Shown one piece after another: positions 49,185-59,989 of a stretch of DNA of 64,000 bases. Source of the DNA: Laburnicola sp. R22_1 (taxonomy: Eukaryota; Ascomycota; Dothideomycetes; Pleosporales; Didymosphaeriaceae); the NCBI GenBank assembly GCA_014281115.1, contig JACONQ010000003.1:2852001-2916000 (forward strand). The letters run 5' to 3'. Each line of letters begins with the position of its first letter. Position 1 is the first letter of the stretch. Under the pieces are notes generated by a model. That model was not told where the DNA came from and ran no database searches. It saw only the letters and a program-made list of their open reading frames with translations. The position numbers were made by a program, and so were the translations under genes.

Positions 49185-49251
49185 TAAACAAAAAGTTATA
49201 AGCTTTAAAAAAGAGTTAAAAAAACTTTAGTTTTTTTATCACCCCACTATA

Positions 49252-50149
49252 TAACACCTATAATACTAGAATATATAAACCTAGATATTGCTAATACCTA
49301 ATTAGAAATTATATATCTAGAAAATAACCACCTATAATTCTATATTCCCTTCCCTAAGAATAAGGATAATAAAAGGTGTAGCTAGAGTTATAAGAATATA
49401 AGAATACTAATAGTAATCTAGTCTATATATTTTAGTTAGGCACTAACCGCTCTAAAAATAATAAAGGACTTTCTATTAAATATAAATCTACCATTAAAAA
49501 TATAGTTAATAGTAATAATAAATTATTAAAGTAAGTAACTAAGCAATCCCATAACTAGGTAATTTATACACTAGGTTTCTTATTAGTTTTTATAGCACTA
49601 CTTATAGTGTGTCTAATAACCTTAAGAATTAGACACTCTAAAATCTTTTATAAAAGGTAACTACTACACTTAGCGTAATAGATATAGTTAAGTAGCTAGT
49701 CTTTACTTAAGACAAACTAAGAAAGTATAAATAGCTATATAAAAATTAAAGCGCTACTAAAGATAATACTAATTAACTTTAAGATAAAATAAAAGTTTTT
49801 AAAATAATCTTACTTTAGCGCGCTATAGTAATAGTAAACTGCGCATTTATTAAAGTAAACACCTAGTTGCTATTAATAACTATAACTACTAGATTAAGAC
49901 GCTTAAGTTAGAGTTAGAAAAGGCAAAAGCTAATATTAAAAAGTATAATAATAAAGCTAGTAATAACTATTAAGTATGAAAGATAAATAGTAAAAGGTGC
50001 ATAACTATTAGTTTAACTATAATAAAGCTATATATAAGCTAGATAAACTCTATTATAGCTATAACTAGCTTAAGTAAAATAAGTAAAATAAAGTTATAAA
50101 TTTAGTATATAAGATCTAACACTATAAACCTAACTTTTATAAGTAGGCT
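49252..50149. other. AT-rich degraded DNA
   Basis: Near 49900-49960 a Lys/Glu-rich frame (LELEKAKANIKKYNNK) hints at a gag fragment, but I cannot assign it. No gene. Confidence 0.4.
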
Positions 50150-50560
50150 GGCAAATAGGTATAGGTTAGGTTAGGGTTAGGTTAGATTATATAAGACTCT
50201 AACCCTAACTTAACTCTACTTATATAAGACTTTAACTCTAACCTAACGCTACTTATATAGGACCCTAACCCTAACCTAATCTTAGGATACCTATTTAGTC
50301 TATAATAAATAGCTGTTATAATTAATTAAAAATACATTTTAAATCATAATAAACTAAGTTAAATTAAGCTAGAGTCTTACGTAATTAGGCTAGGGTCTTA
50401 TATAATTAGGTTAGGTTAGGTTAGATTAGGTTTAGGATCTTATATAATTAACCTAATCTAACCTAAGGTCTATATAATCTAACCTAACCTATACCTATAG
50501 TCTATGGAACCCTAACCTAACCCTATACCTAACCTAGGTACCCTAAACCTATTTACTAGC
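50150..50560. repeat. Degenerate interstitial telomere-like repeats
   Basis: Clusters of TTAGG/TTAGGG (for example ggttaggttagggttagg near 50165) and the inverse CCTAA/CCCTAA (near 50262-50280 and 50500-50550). They are arranged in both orientations and separated by tatataagactc-like spacers. Confidence 0.75.
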
Positions 50561-50711
50561 CTATTTATAAGTGTACTATTCTAGGTTAGAATATAGATAG
50601 TTATAAAGATCCTTATCTATGCTAATAACTATCTTCCATATAAGCAACTTTAAGACGTAATCTTTCTTTATTATATAATAGATATTCCATATTCTATTAA
50701 AAACATTTCTT

Positions 50712-50866
50712 ATAGTGTAATTATCTTGTTCTTTTATTATCACCTTTTTACGCCTTTTTTTTATTACTAAGCAGGGGGCTCTGCTTTTTTTATCATGTTA
50801 TTTTAGATGAAAGCCTTTATCGTCCTACCCCTAGGTAGATAAAATAACGCCACATAGTGTAATTAT
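50712..50866 (+). repeat. Repeat A with 13-bp target duplication
   Basis: 129-bp unit 50725-50853 between identical 13-bp repeats atagtgtaattat (50712-50724, 50854-50866). The core ctaagcagggggctctgc is unmutated. Confidence 0.85.
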
Positions 50867-50896
50867 AGCGTATTCTTTATCTAGCCTATAACTAAG

Positions 50897-51105
50897 TATC
50901 TTAACTATAATTATCTTAACTATAATTATCTTAACTATAATTATCTTAACTATAATTATCTTAACTATAATTATCTTAACTATAATTATCTTAACTATAA
51001 TTATCTTAACTATAATTATCTTAACTATAATTATCTTAACTATAATTATCTTAACTATAATTATCTTAACTATAATTATCTTAACTATAATTATCTTAAC
51101 TATAA
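50897..51105. repeat. 15-bp minisatellite
   Basis: About 14 near-identical tandem copies of TTATCTTAACTATAA. The period is exact and mutation low compared with the RIP-scarred flanks. Confidence 0.96.
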
Positions 51106-51179
51106 GTAACCTAAACGATATTATAAGACCTTCTATAAACCCTATATTCCTTAGGCTATATTAACTATAGCTGCTTCTA

Positions 51180-52050
51180 TAATAGCTTTTAGTAGTTAGT
51201 ATATTTCTAAGATACTAGACTTAGAAAAATTTACTAGTGAGGAGAATAAGATCTATAAGTAATATTGTATACTAGCTACTAATAAAAGCAATATTACTTT
51301 TAATAATAAAAACTAGCATATCGCCTACTTTATAAACTATATAAAGAATAACGCTTAGGCCTTAGTTAAGAATATATAACCCTAGTATTATATAAAGTAT
51401 ATTAAGGCCTTAGATAAGTTTTATGACAACACTGCAACTAATAAGATTACTTAAGCCTTAAATAATCTTACTAACCTATTATAATCTCTTATGTAGAAGT
51501 TAGGGGAATTCTTTATAGTATAGCGTATATAATTTATAGTAGTCTGTAACCTTATTTTTATACCTAATACTATAATAATTACGTACGTATAGAAACTTAT
51601 AAATTAATTAATTGCTAATACTGCAAATATCTAAAAAAAAGGGCGGATAGCCTAGCGCAGTACCTTCGCGACGCTGGTAATATTAATAAGTAATAATAAT
51701 TTATATCTACCTTACAACTACCAATGCTTTAAACACTAATACACCTTTATTCTAAATAATAAAATTAACTATTAAATCTCGCCCTATAACTACCTTTTTA
51801 AAGTAGAATATTAATAAAGTTATATTTAGATAAACTAATAAGAAGCGTTTTATATTAGCACGCTTAAAGCTATATTTTAAATATAGAAAAGCAAATTACT
51901 AATAACGCAACCTTAATACTTAATATTAAAATAAGCCTACTGTACCTGTAAATAATATTTCTACTTTAATTTCCACCCTATAAGCTATATATACTAATAG
52001 TTTTAACACTAAGAAGAAGACTAATAAATATAAAGTTAAGGTTAATAAAG
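51180..52050 (+). pseudogene. Ty3/Gypsy gag fragment
   Basis: Plus-strand remnant reading LDLEKFTSEENKIYKQYC near 51222-51275, then blocks typical of fungal Gypsy capsid (HIAYFINY; ALDKFYDN; ALNNL; CNLIFIPN). Interrupted by TAG/TAA. No protease or RT adjoins it; repeat B follows at 52061. Confidence 0.6.
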
Positions 52051-52060
52051 ATACTATAAT

Positions 52061-52228
52061 TAGTATAAGGGGCTAATTTGCACGTACTAACAAATAGTCT
52101 CTAGCCTAACCTATTTTATTACTTTACCTTTTTTAATACGTTTTTAGCATACCTATAGCTTTTCCTTATAGTGTTATACTATATACTAAAAGGTCTGCGA
52201 AGTTTCTCTTCCTAATAATAACTACCTA
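52061..52228 (+). repeat. Repeat B copy
   Basis: From tagtataaggggctaatttg to gtttctcttcctaata; nearly full length. Confidence 0.78.
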
Positions 52229-52644
52229 GTATAACTAGTAACTAATAAAGTAAAACTTCTACTAATTTAACTATCTATAGGTAGTTTTTAAAGAAGAAGT
52301 AAATATTATATTACTATTTATAGCTAAATAAAGTTAGTTTTAAAATAATATAAGGGTAGTACACAGTCTTATAGGGCTAACATATTAAAGATAGCTAGAA
52401 TAGTTAAAAAAACTAGTTAAATTAATATTATTTTAAATTAGTAAATAAGAAAAAGATATAGGGAGCCCTTTTTTATATTAAGGGCGGCATAGGGTATAGG
52501 CCTATACTAGCTACACACTAACACTAACTAAAAAAAGTGCCTTTAGAAAAGTAAAAGGTATAAATAGGGGAAAATAGAGTATAAAACAAAGGTAATAGGG
52601 TGTGCTTAGTAGGGAGGCTAGTATAGGACTATTATATACAGTTT
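52229..52644. other. AT-rich DNA, no gene seen
   Basis: No recognised structure. Confidence 0.45.
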
Positions 52645-52690
52645 ATTTTTTATAGCAAAAAGATTTCTAATAAAAATATTATAATAATAG
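52645..52690 (+). repeat. Repeat D fragment
   Basis: Shares ttctaataaaaatatta with 4626-4800; cut by the repeat A copy that follows. Confidence 0.5.
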
Positions 52691-52795
52691 TTACGTTTTT
52701 ACGCTCTTTTTAATTACTAAGTAGAGGACTTTGCTTTTTTTATTATATTATTTAAGTTAAAACCTTTGTTATTCTGCCCCAAGGAAGATTTTATT
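52691..52795 (+). repeat. Repeat A copy
   Basis: RIP-altered unit from ttacgtttttacgctc to gcgtcac. Its target duplication is not clear. Confidence 0.65.
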
Positions 52796-52842
52796 AGCGT
52801 CACATATATAATATAAATAGATTTAAAATTAATACTTTAGTT

Positions 52843-53051
52843 ATACTATTCTAACGCTTTTTTTATAATTACCTTTTTTATGATCTTTTTAACTATTATG
52901 AAGAATACTTCGCGCACGTTCCGTATACGGTATGGTCTTTTTAATTACTAAGTAGTAGGCTTAGCACTTTTTTATTATATTATTTAAGATAAAAGCCTTT
53001 GTCGTCCTACCTCTAGGTAGATTTAATTAACGCCACACATACTATTCTAAC
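52843..53051 (+). repeat. Repeat A with 13-bp target duplication and an internal palindromic insert
   Basis: 183-bp unit 52856-53038 between identical 13-bp repeats atactattctaac (52843-52855, 53039-53051). Compared with other copies it has about 50 extra bases (about 52895-52945), including the palindrome CCGTATACGG and a GAAG/CTTC stem. Confidence 0.82.
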
Positions 53052-53087
53052 TATTTACTAGTAATACTTACTAATAATAAGTACTAC

Positions 53088-53108
53088 TATATATATATAT
53101 ATATATAT
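53088..53108. repeat. (TA)n microsatellite at the AT-block border
   Basis: About 20 bp of alternating TA. GC-balanced DNA begins directly after it. Confidence 0.9.
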
Positions 53109-53341
53109 TGCTATATAAGATACAAAACAAAAAGGAAAAGTACAAGAAAGAAGAGAAAGAGAAGGAGGATAATAGTAGAAAGATGGACGACGTTGGGGTC
53201 CTTCAGAAGGCAGTAGCAAGGAGGGCAAGAGAAGACACCAATGCTATCTTATTTCTACCACCAACTCTAACTTTCATCATGTTCATCAAGATTGATAGAC
53301 TCAGATCCATCGCGCACCCCTCCCTGGAACTCGTCTTCTAT
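53109..53341. other. 3' flank of the transporter gene
   Basis: GC-balanced DNA between the AT-rich block and the transporter stop. A 92-codon plus-strand frame is present but shows no family features. Confidence 0.5.
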
Positions 53342-55985
53342 CTAGCCTCCCCTTCTTTCAGTTGCCGTTGTGGTGCGAGGCATTAACGGAAACCACTTCT
53401 CAAAGTCCTTGATATCTCTAACATGGTTGAGCTTATCTACCGCGTGTTGTAAGATGGGTTGTCGGAAGATTCTACCTGTTTCCTCGAGGGAGCGAGCCTG
53501 TATTGCGTGAGTGGGGTGCATCGTTCCAAAAGAAACATAATTAGTGCTTACATTCCCTATCCCTGGGACAAAAAGATAGACTAAGACGAACCCGAGGAAG
53601 CTCAGTCCACTACAAAGTCTCAGTGTCATAAGTACGGGGACAGTGGATAGGGCTTACGTGAATATGCCGAACAATCCTTCACTGCTCCACACCAAGCCTA
53701 GTGGGACTAAAAGAGCTATAATGCCACTCCCTTTGAAACGGTCAGCAGATTACAGCAGAGGACAGGAATAATGTCGGTTGAGGCGTTGCTGGACACAAAT
53801 GACGTGGAAACAAAAGGCGAGACAGCGGATCACAAATGGGATAGACATACCAGTAAAGTTCCAGAACACTGCCCAGCTCATGCCGATCTCTGTCTAGTTG
53901 TTAGACTGACTATACGTAGGGTAGAAGGACGCCTGATTAGCACATACCTCTAGACTCATTCGTCCATACCTCGCTAGAGTAGAGGAACGGCACGACGCCA
54001 GCACCAGGTGAGTAACATGCCGTCCAAAGGAAGACGAACGCTGTCACTGCTCCAAGCTTATGCGGATTGGTTTTTGGGAGCCTCAAAAGGAAAGTTAGGA
54101 TAAAAAGCATGACTGTGCCGCTTGCTAGAGACTGCAGAAGTAGCCTTCGTCTTCCATAGAGAAGTTTCCGCAATCTTCTTAGCCTCTCACGTCGTTCCTC
54201 TTCTCTCCTGATCTCAGCTTCGGTCCTGGTATTCCCGTTGGGTGGGCCATGGTCCGAGAGTGAGAAGGCGTCATTGAATAAGATATCGTGTGGCAGCGGC
54301 TCGATCAAGAAGTAGGACACCATCGAGAAGACAGTGTTTGCAGCGCCAAAGGCAATTCCTAGGCGGAGGTTCCGCTTGATGTTGACAGGATCGTCTTTGG
54401 GGTCGTTGGTCAGATTGGCAGCTGTAAAAAAAACAGTAGCTAGAAACGCGAGGATGCTGAACGATGTTAGTGGGGCGAATGGAAGTTCACAATGAAACCC
54501 AACTACGTACTTGATCCCAGATAACTGTCTGATCATATGGTATTAGCGTTGAGCTCTACAATTGCCATCGCTTGTTAATGCCGGACTCACTGTGCAAGCA
54601 TCTGGGGGAGTATTAGAAGAAACTCAAGTAACAGGCGCCGTTAGTGTCACTTACCGCTATCATAGTTGCAATTGAAGCGTTTGAGTTCCTGTAAGAAGTC
54701 ATCGAACGTCCTGATTGTCAGACTTTGACATACCTCCTGATTTTCACAAGACTCGAGATCCTCTTTCCGAAACGGATGCGTTCGTAGAAGTGATCGAGAT
54801 CCACCTCTGGCTCTTCGTACCTGTCTTCCCTGTTCTGTGCTGCGAGTGCTCTCTCGTATTGTATCTGGAAGTATATGTAGCAAAACTCCTCTGCAGCCAG
54901 GATGCGCTCTTTCCGGATGTGGACGAGCGTCTCGAAAGCCTTGGTATATTCGCCTTGGATGATGAGCCAGCGGGGGCTCTCAGAGGACCAGAAGATGAGT
55001 ACAATGAGTATCAATGCCGGAAGAGCGCCACTCAGGACCTGGTTGCGCCAACTGTCCCGCAAAAGGTACGTACAAACCGCACCACAAAACAGACCCAGGG
55101 CCGTGAAGCTCTGCCACGAAACAAGGACCCTTCCCCTCTTCGCTGGGGGCAGTAGTTCACTCTCCCATATGGGCACGATGCTGGCCTTTGCTCCGATTCC
55201 AATGCCGAGACATAGGCGAGCGATCAAGTATCCTTGCCATGTTGTGGCACGGGAGGCACCAATCGAAGAAGCAAGGCTGAAGGCGGCAGCGATTGCAACT
55301 GATCCTCGTCTGCCAAAATATTGGGAGTAGCAGATCGGGTCTACCAGAAGAGGTCCGCATACGGCAGCGGAGAACCAGATGGCAGCATTTATTGCTCCAA
55401 AGAGCGTCACGTCTTTCCCGGTGTCGATACTGACATTTAATTCCACCGGCCATCCAAGATTGCCGTTCGCGACTTGGTTCCACCCTGCATGGTTGAGCTA
55501 GCTTCTCAGGGTCCTGAAGCAAGGCAGACGTACCTTGAGCCATCGAGGCTATGCAACATGCCCAAACGCTTAGTAGCAAGTCTTTAGGTTCCTTCCATAA
55601 CTTCTTTGACTCTTGGACATGTATAGCTTCCCAATCGCGATTCTCTAGGAACTCTGTGACAGAGTTGACAGAAGGCGTAAATGTGGGGCGCTCGACTTCC
55701 GTGTTTCCTTCGTTCACTGTGGGTGGGCGAGGGTGATATCCATAGTCTAGAAAGATCAGCAACTTGGTGTAAGCATGCAACTGGAGAGGAAATCTTACCT
55801 CGCGCTAACCTGGCACCGATCTGAAGCTCTTGTAAGGTAGCAGAGCCGCTTGCCCTTCTAAAATATCTGTCGAAGATATTATCAACATGGCGGTTGATTT
55901 CCTCGACGTTGAGGGCATTTAAGGGAAAGGCCCTGAGTCGATCCTCTTCCCGTTCGGTCTGTACTCTTGAACCGCCTTGACCCAT
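53342..55985 (-). CDS. MFS sugar-porter family transporter, 11 exons
   Basis: Membrane proton/sugar-type symporter of the MFS sugar porter family; substrate unknown. Exons: 55985-55799, 55746-55534, 55484-54734, 54688-54655, 54601-54591, 54528-54511, 54456-53948, 53889-53851, 53730-53658, 53618-53552, 53497-53342. All junctions keep frame and give 685 residues. Family signatures: GRRG after TM2 (191-194), the E...RGR loop (about 243-252), SESPRWLI (about 301-308), QQLSGIN (399-405; three of its splice junctions fall around it), GRRRLLL, and SSEVWTNESREIGMSW. It is about 130 residues longer than typical, with a long cytosolic N-terminus before TM1 and an Arg/Glu-rich central loop (RREEERRERLRRLRK). 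The C-terminal PET motif is replaced by VPG. I chose ATG 55985; an in-frame ATG at 56141 is possible. No RIP damage although AT-rich DNA starts about 230 bp beyond its 3' end. Confidence 0.85.
54591..54601 (-). other. 11-nt microexon of the transporter
   Basis: ATGCTTGCACA lies between a cccccag acceptor and a gtgagt donor. It encodes MLA plus two bases of Gln and supplies the residues before QLSGIN. Confidence 0.75.
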
Positions 55986-57330
55986 TATGCAAAGAGAGAT
56001 AAGGGAGAAACATGTGTTGATGTGTTGCTCCTTGGGCGTACGCTCAATAAAATAGAGCACAGTCAAGTTGGTACTGAGCATTGCCTTGTAAGGCAATCGA
56101 ACATTAAAGTTCGACGTGAGCACAGCCCTGCTGCAAGCCATAGACGGATATCACTCTTGGTATTGCAATCTCCACTTCCCTAGGGGCCGACGGACGGAGT
56201 CTCTTCGCCCCAAATCATACCTTGTGCTCATTCGTTGAACTATGTGATTGACGAGGACGAGGCTGCGCACAGAAAGCCTTCATACAACCTGTTCCCACAG
56301 TCGTACTGTTCTCCCTGCGACGGCTGTTGAGGCTGAGGCGTGGTCCAACATTGCCGTTAGTTCGATGATTGCATCTCGATTTTGAGCACCTGAAGATTAT
56401 GACGTGTTAACATGTTGATATCCATTCATCCCACCTGCCTTAGAGCTTGCTGGCTTCCCAAGTTGGGTCGATACACTTCCCGATCCCAGTCGCACTACAA
56501 ATGTGGTCGTAAGGTGCGTACTATGTCCACTTCAGCTTGATATATGTCGGTGGACCCCAAAGCATGATATGTAGGCTTAGACGCAAGTCTGCATGCCACG
56601 AGCCTCCTCAACAACTGCATGGGGTTTTCCAGGCTTGCTTGGCGAAGACGCGGGTCCCGTCCAAGCGCCGGACTTGGATAAGCTAAGCGATAGACTTGCT
56701 AGGCAACAATACACGAGGGTTGCAGGGTAAAGTGAAGCGTGGCCCCAATTCGGGAGAAAAGGAACAGAAATAACACCACCTTCAATCTTGTCTGGGATTA
56801 GTCGCATTCCAGCTCCCAGCCATGGCTACTCCGTACGACTCAGCCATGTTCAGTCGTCCTGAAGCGGGAAAAGACCGGACGAGATGTGCAGACATCTCCT
56901 ATTCGTCCAGGTCTTGCGCTATTGAAACAAATGCGGCACTAGATGCACTCTCTTTGGGCCCAATGTTGCTTTGGAAGAAGGCAGAGAAAACAGCGAGGTG
57001 GAAACCACCTCAGCTCCGATGACAAACAGGAGGTTACACAACACTGCCTCGAAGCCTGGAAAAAGGCAAAATGCTTTTCGTCTCTTGGCTGTGCAGCTGG
57101 GTAAGGTTTCAGGCGCTGTGAGGGAATCCGGCTGGAGCTGTTCAACGCAGGGCTTGCGGCACGTGAGCCCGGTACACAGATGCGCAGCCTGTTACACACT
57201 CCAGAAAGATTTCTTTCATACCATGGCTCGCAGCGACTGCCCCACATGTCCGAGCGTTCAATTTTGGAGCAACGAAGGCGAGTGCCCTCCACACAGTGGT
57301 TCATTTCGACCTGACTGGTAGCATTCGAAG
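55986..57330. other. GC-balanced region without a recognised gene
   Basis: Holds the transporter promoter. Short frames on both strands (for example a 156-codon minus frame 56939-57409) show no known motif and no convincing splice structure. I see no tRNA or transposon here. Confidence 0.45.
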
Positions 57331-57458
57331 GTGGGTCGCAGCGACCGATGTCTCTGAAGCCCGATCTATTCCGCTCTAAGGGACCAGGCTGTGGATCGCT
57401 CGTGCTCATGTGAGCATGCCGCAGCGTGATGTCGCTCGCATACTAATTGCTGGTATAG

Positions 57459-57663
57459 CATGAGCAAAGCGGACGATATACGAAAGTGCGAAGCTTGTCG
57501 ATCTTATTTCGCAGATACTTTTCACATCCCAGACCTATGGTGGACTCCATGGTGTCGAAGGTCAAATGGCTATTTTGGATCTGCTAAGAACTTCGACGCG
57601 AACGGCCAGTTGGAGGGATACAGTATGAGCGTGCCACTCCTCGTATCGAATGTCCTAGCTTAA
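57459..57663 (+). pseudogene. Truncated gene fragment at the AT-block border
   Basis: An exon-like stretch preceded by a plausible intron (donor gtgagc at 57410, branch-like ctaat, tag acceptor at 57456-57458). The frame includes IRKCEACRSYF, IPDLWWTPWCRRSNGYFGS and FDANGQLEGY, compositionally like a fungal protein, but I cannot name the family. The frame runs into AT-rich DNA at 57663 with loss of sense after GQLEGYS. Probably the surviving part of a gene broken by transposon insertion or rearrangement. Confidence 0.35.
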
Positions 57664-58510
57664 ACTTAGTAAGTAAGTTTAAGTAATCTTAAGTAAGCTT
57701 TAGTGTATAGGCTTCTATAAGTAAAAGGTTTTATAAAGAGACTACTTAGAACTTTAGAGGAGGGATAAAATAGCTTTAGCATAGTAATGCTATAGTTATT
57801 TATCTCTATTCTTTCCTATTCTAATTATTATAAATAATATAAGTTAGTATATTAATAGGTACGTACTACTATGCTTATAAGTAGAACAATAGTAATATAT
57901 ACTAAATATATATTTATTACTCTATTACTATATTAAAATTATCTTTAATAAATCTCCTATTGCTATCTCTCTACGCCCTACTATCTATCTAGGTATTAAT
58001 ATTATCCCTAAAGCTAAGATACTTACTACTACTAAAAAGTATATACTAAAGTTTTATATTACTACTACTAAAGTAATAATACTAGAGTTCTATTTTATTT
58101 ATAAAATAGTTATTTATAGAAGCCTAGTATATTTAACTATTTATAAGGCAAGTCTTATATACCTACTAGATTAGTAGCTAATTAAGTTTATAAAAACTAC
58201 TAGATTTAATTTTAGTTTTAGTAGTAATTACTTTTAGTAAGTAATAGAATCTAGTAGGGAATATAGAATATAGAGGATAAAGTATTTATTAATAATTTTT
58301 AATATAACGTATTCTACTACTAAGCTAGTTAACTTACTAAGCTAGTTAAAAAGCTTAGTAGCACTAACCTATATTATAACTCTTTAATTTTATGACTATT
58401 AAATAAGAAGCCTATATATAATATACTTATATCTAATTTAGAAAATATTTCTATATTATTTTTATATATTTATATATTATATCTAGTTTTTCTATTATTT
58501 CTATAGTGCT
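57664..58510. other. AT-rich, RIP-degraded DNA
   Basis: Sharp compositional change at 57664. No recognisable element. Confidence 0.5.
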
Positions 58511-58703
58511 ATAGAGCTAGTTGTGCGCGCCAAGACCGCCAAGCTCGCTTAGCAGTTCGAATGCGCTTTTTTTGTGATTACCAATTTTACGCTCTTTTTT
58601 TAATTACTAAGCAGGGGGCTCTGCTTTTTTTGTTATATTATTTAAGATAAAAGCTTTTATCGTTCTATCTCTAGGTAGTTATTTTAATAACACATAGAGC
58701 TAG
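58511..58703 (+). repeat. Repeat A, long form with 10-bp target duplication
   Basis: 173-bp unit 58521-58693 between atagagctag repeats (58511-58520, 58694-58703). It has an extra 5' head of about 45 bp with GCTCGCTTAGC and AGTTCGAATGC, the latter like a Pol III B box (9 of 11 positions). Body as in other repeat A copies. Confidence 0.75.
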
Positions 58704-59165
58704 GTAGGCACTTTTTTAATTACTACTACTATAAGTCTTCTTTAACTAATTAGTAGCTATAAAGGCCTTAGTAACTATCTAGACTACTACCTTACTATAC
58801 TCTATAGTGCTACCTTACTAAATTTACTTATATTTATATATTTTCTTTTTAGTTATTATTACTAATTACTTTTAAGCTTAATAATCTAGGCTACTTACAG
58901 TATATTTTAGTATAGTATTAGTTTACTACCTTTTATAAGCTAAAAGAAGCTAGCCTAAACTATAATTAGTAATTAAGTAAAAAAATTACTTACTAGGCTT
59001 AATTAAGATCTAAACTTACATATATTACTTAGTGTCTTTATCTACTATAGTATTTCCTATAGTAGAGGTGCTTGTAGGGTACGCAGCTATACTTTAAGGC
59101 GATTTAATACTATTTATATATTAATAGGAATAAGGCCTAATACTTTAAAGGCCTTATAATAGTTC
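58704..59165. other. AT-rich DNA, no gene seen
   Basis: No recognised structure. Confidence 0.45.
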
Positions 59166-59400
59166 TTTTTATAATTAAGAAGACTTCGTGCACTCTTAGT
59201 ATATAGTATAACGCTGTAAGAGAAAGTAGTAAGTGTACTAAAGAACACAGTAAATTAAGTAAAGTAATAAGACTAGTTTAGTGACTATTTAGGAAGAGCA
59301 TATACAAATTAGCCCCTTATAGAGTTAATTATAAGCTATGCTATAGTACTAAAGTTAATAATAATTATATAACGCGTAGTTGCGTATATGGTACCTTATA
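59166..59400 (-). repeat. Repeat B, long inverted copy
   Basis: Reverse complement matches 18005-18182 plus 23692-23725, without the Copia-2 insertion. It therefore serves as the empty-site reference for that insertion. Confidence 0.78.
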
Positions 59401-59544
59401 AAAATTTATAACTAGAGATTATCTTTATCTCTATATCCTTATATATATAATACAACTAGTTATTATATAAAACCTTTTATAATCTAGTATAGCTATTTCT
59501 TACTTTATAAATACTATTACTACTAGATAATTAGTTATATATCG

Positions 59545-59615
59545 ATACATAGATAATAAGAATAATAATAATACTAATAATACTAATAATGCTAATAATA
59601 CTAATAATACTAACA
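59545..59615. repeat. AAT/ACT-type microsatellite
   Basis: Tandem aataatact-like units, imperfect. Confidence 0.85.
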
Positions 59616-59989
59616 AAATTAATTAAATTAATATAGGTACTAATAACTAGAACTAGAAATAGTATTATAAAGAGCAAACACTACTTAATATTACTAATAG
59701 TATAGTAGTAAACTATAAGTCCTATAGTATATAGATAGGCCTAACTAATTTAACACGCTATATTAAGAAGAATCTAAGTACTTTAAGTACTATAAACTTT
59801 AAGTTGCAACTTACTCTCTAATACTTTAGCTATCTAGTACTTAGCTAAATTAGTAATCTTTAGTACTAAAGTAATTTTAATAAGCAATAGATTAAAATTA
59901 CTAAAAGTTACTAGAGCTATAGAAAACACAAAAAGTAGCTATATAACTAAAAGGGACTGAAGAAAAGTTACTATAATAAATAAATAATA

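Larger units (their letters stand above)
44501..49249 (+). mobile_element. Tc1/mariner-like element hosting two pogo elements
   Basis: Left end TAGTGGGGTGACAAAAAAAA and right end inverse (CCCCACTA at 49242-49249), each bordered by TA. Without the nested pogo elements only about 1 kb remains, with no transposase seen, so it is probably non-autonomous. A sister copy starts at 62839 (CAGTGGGGTGAC) and matches its first about 210 bp. Confidence 0.75.

Noticed and set aside
53108..53386. A 92-codon plus-strand frame
   Set aside because: Begins in the TA microsatellite, overlaps the transporter's last exon, no known features.
54715..55330. Plus-strand frames of up to 146 codons
   Set aside because: Antisense to transporter exon 3, which carries the sugar-porter signatures.
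56939..57409. A 156-codon minus-strand frame
   Set aside because: Cys/Arg/Ser-rich with no recognisable domain or splice support; a competing plus-strand frame overlaps it.
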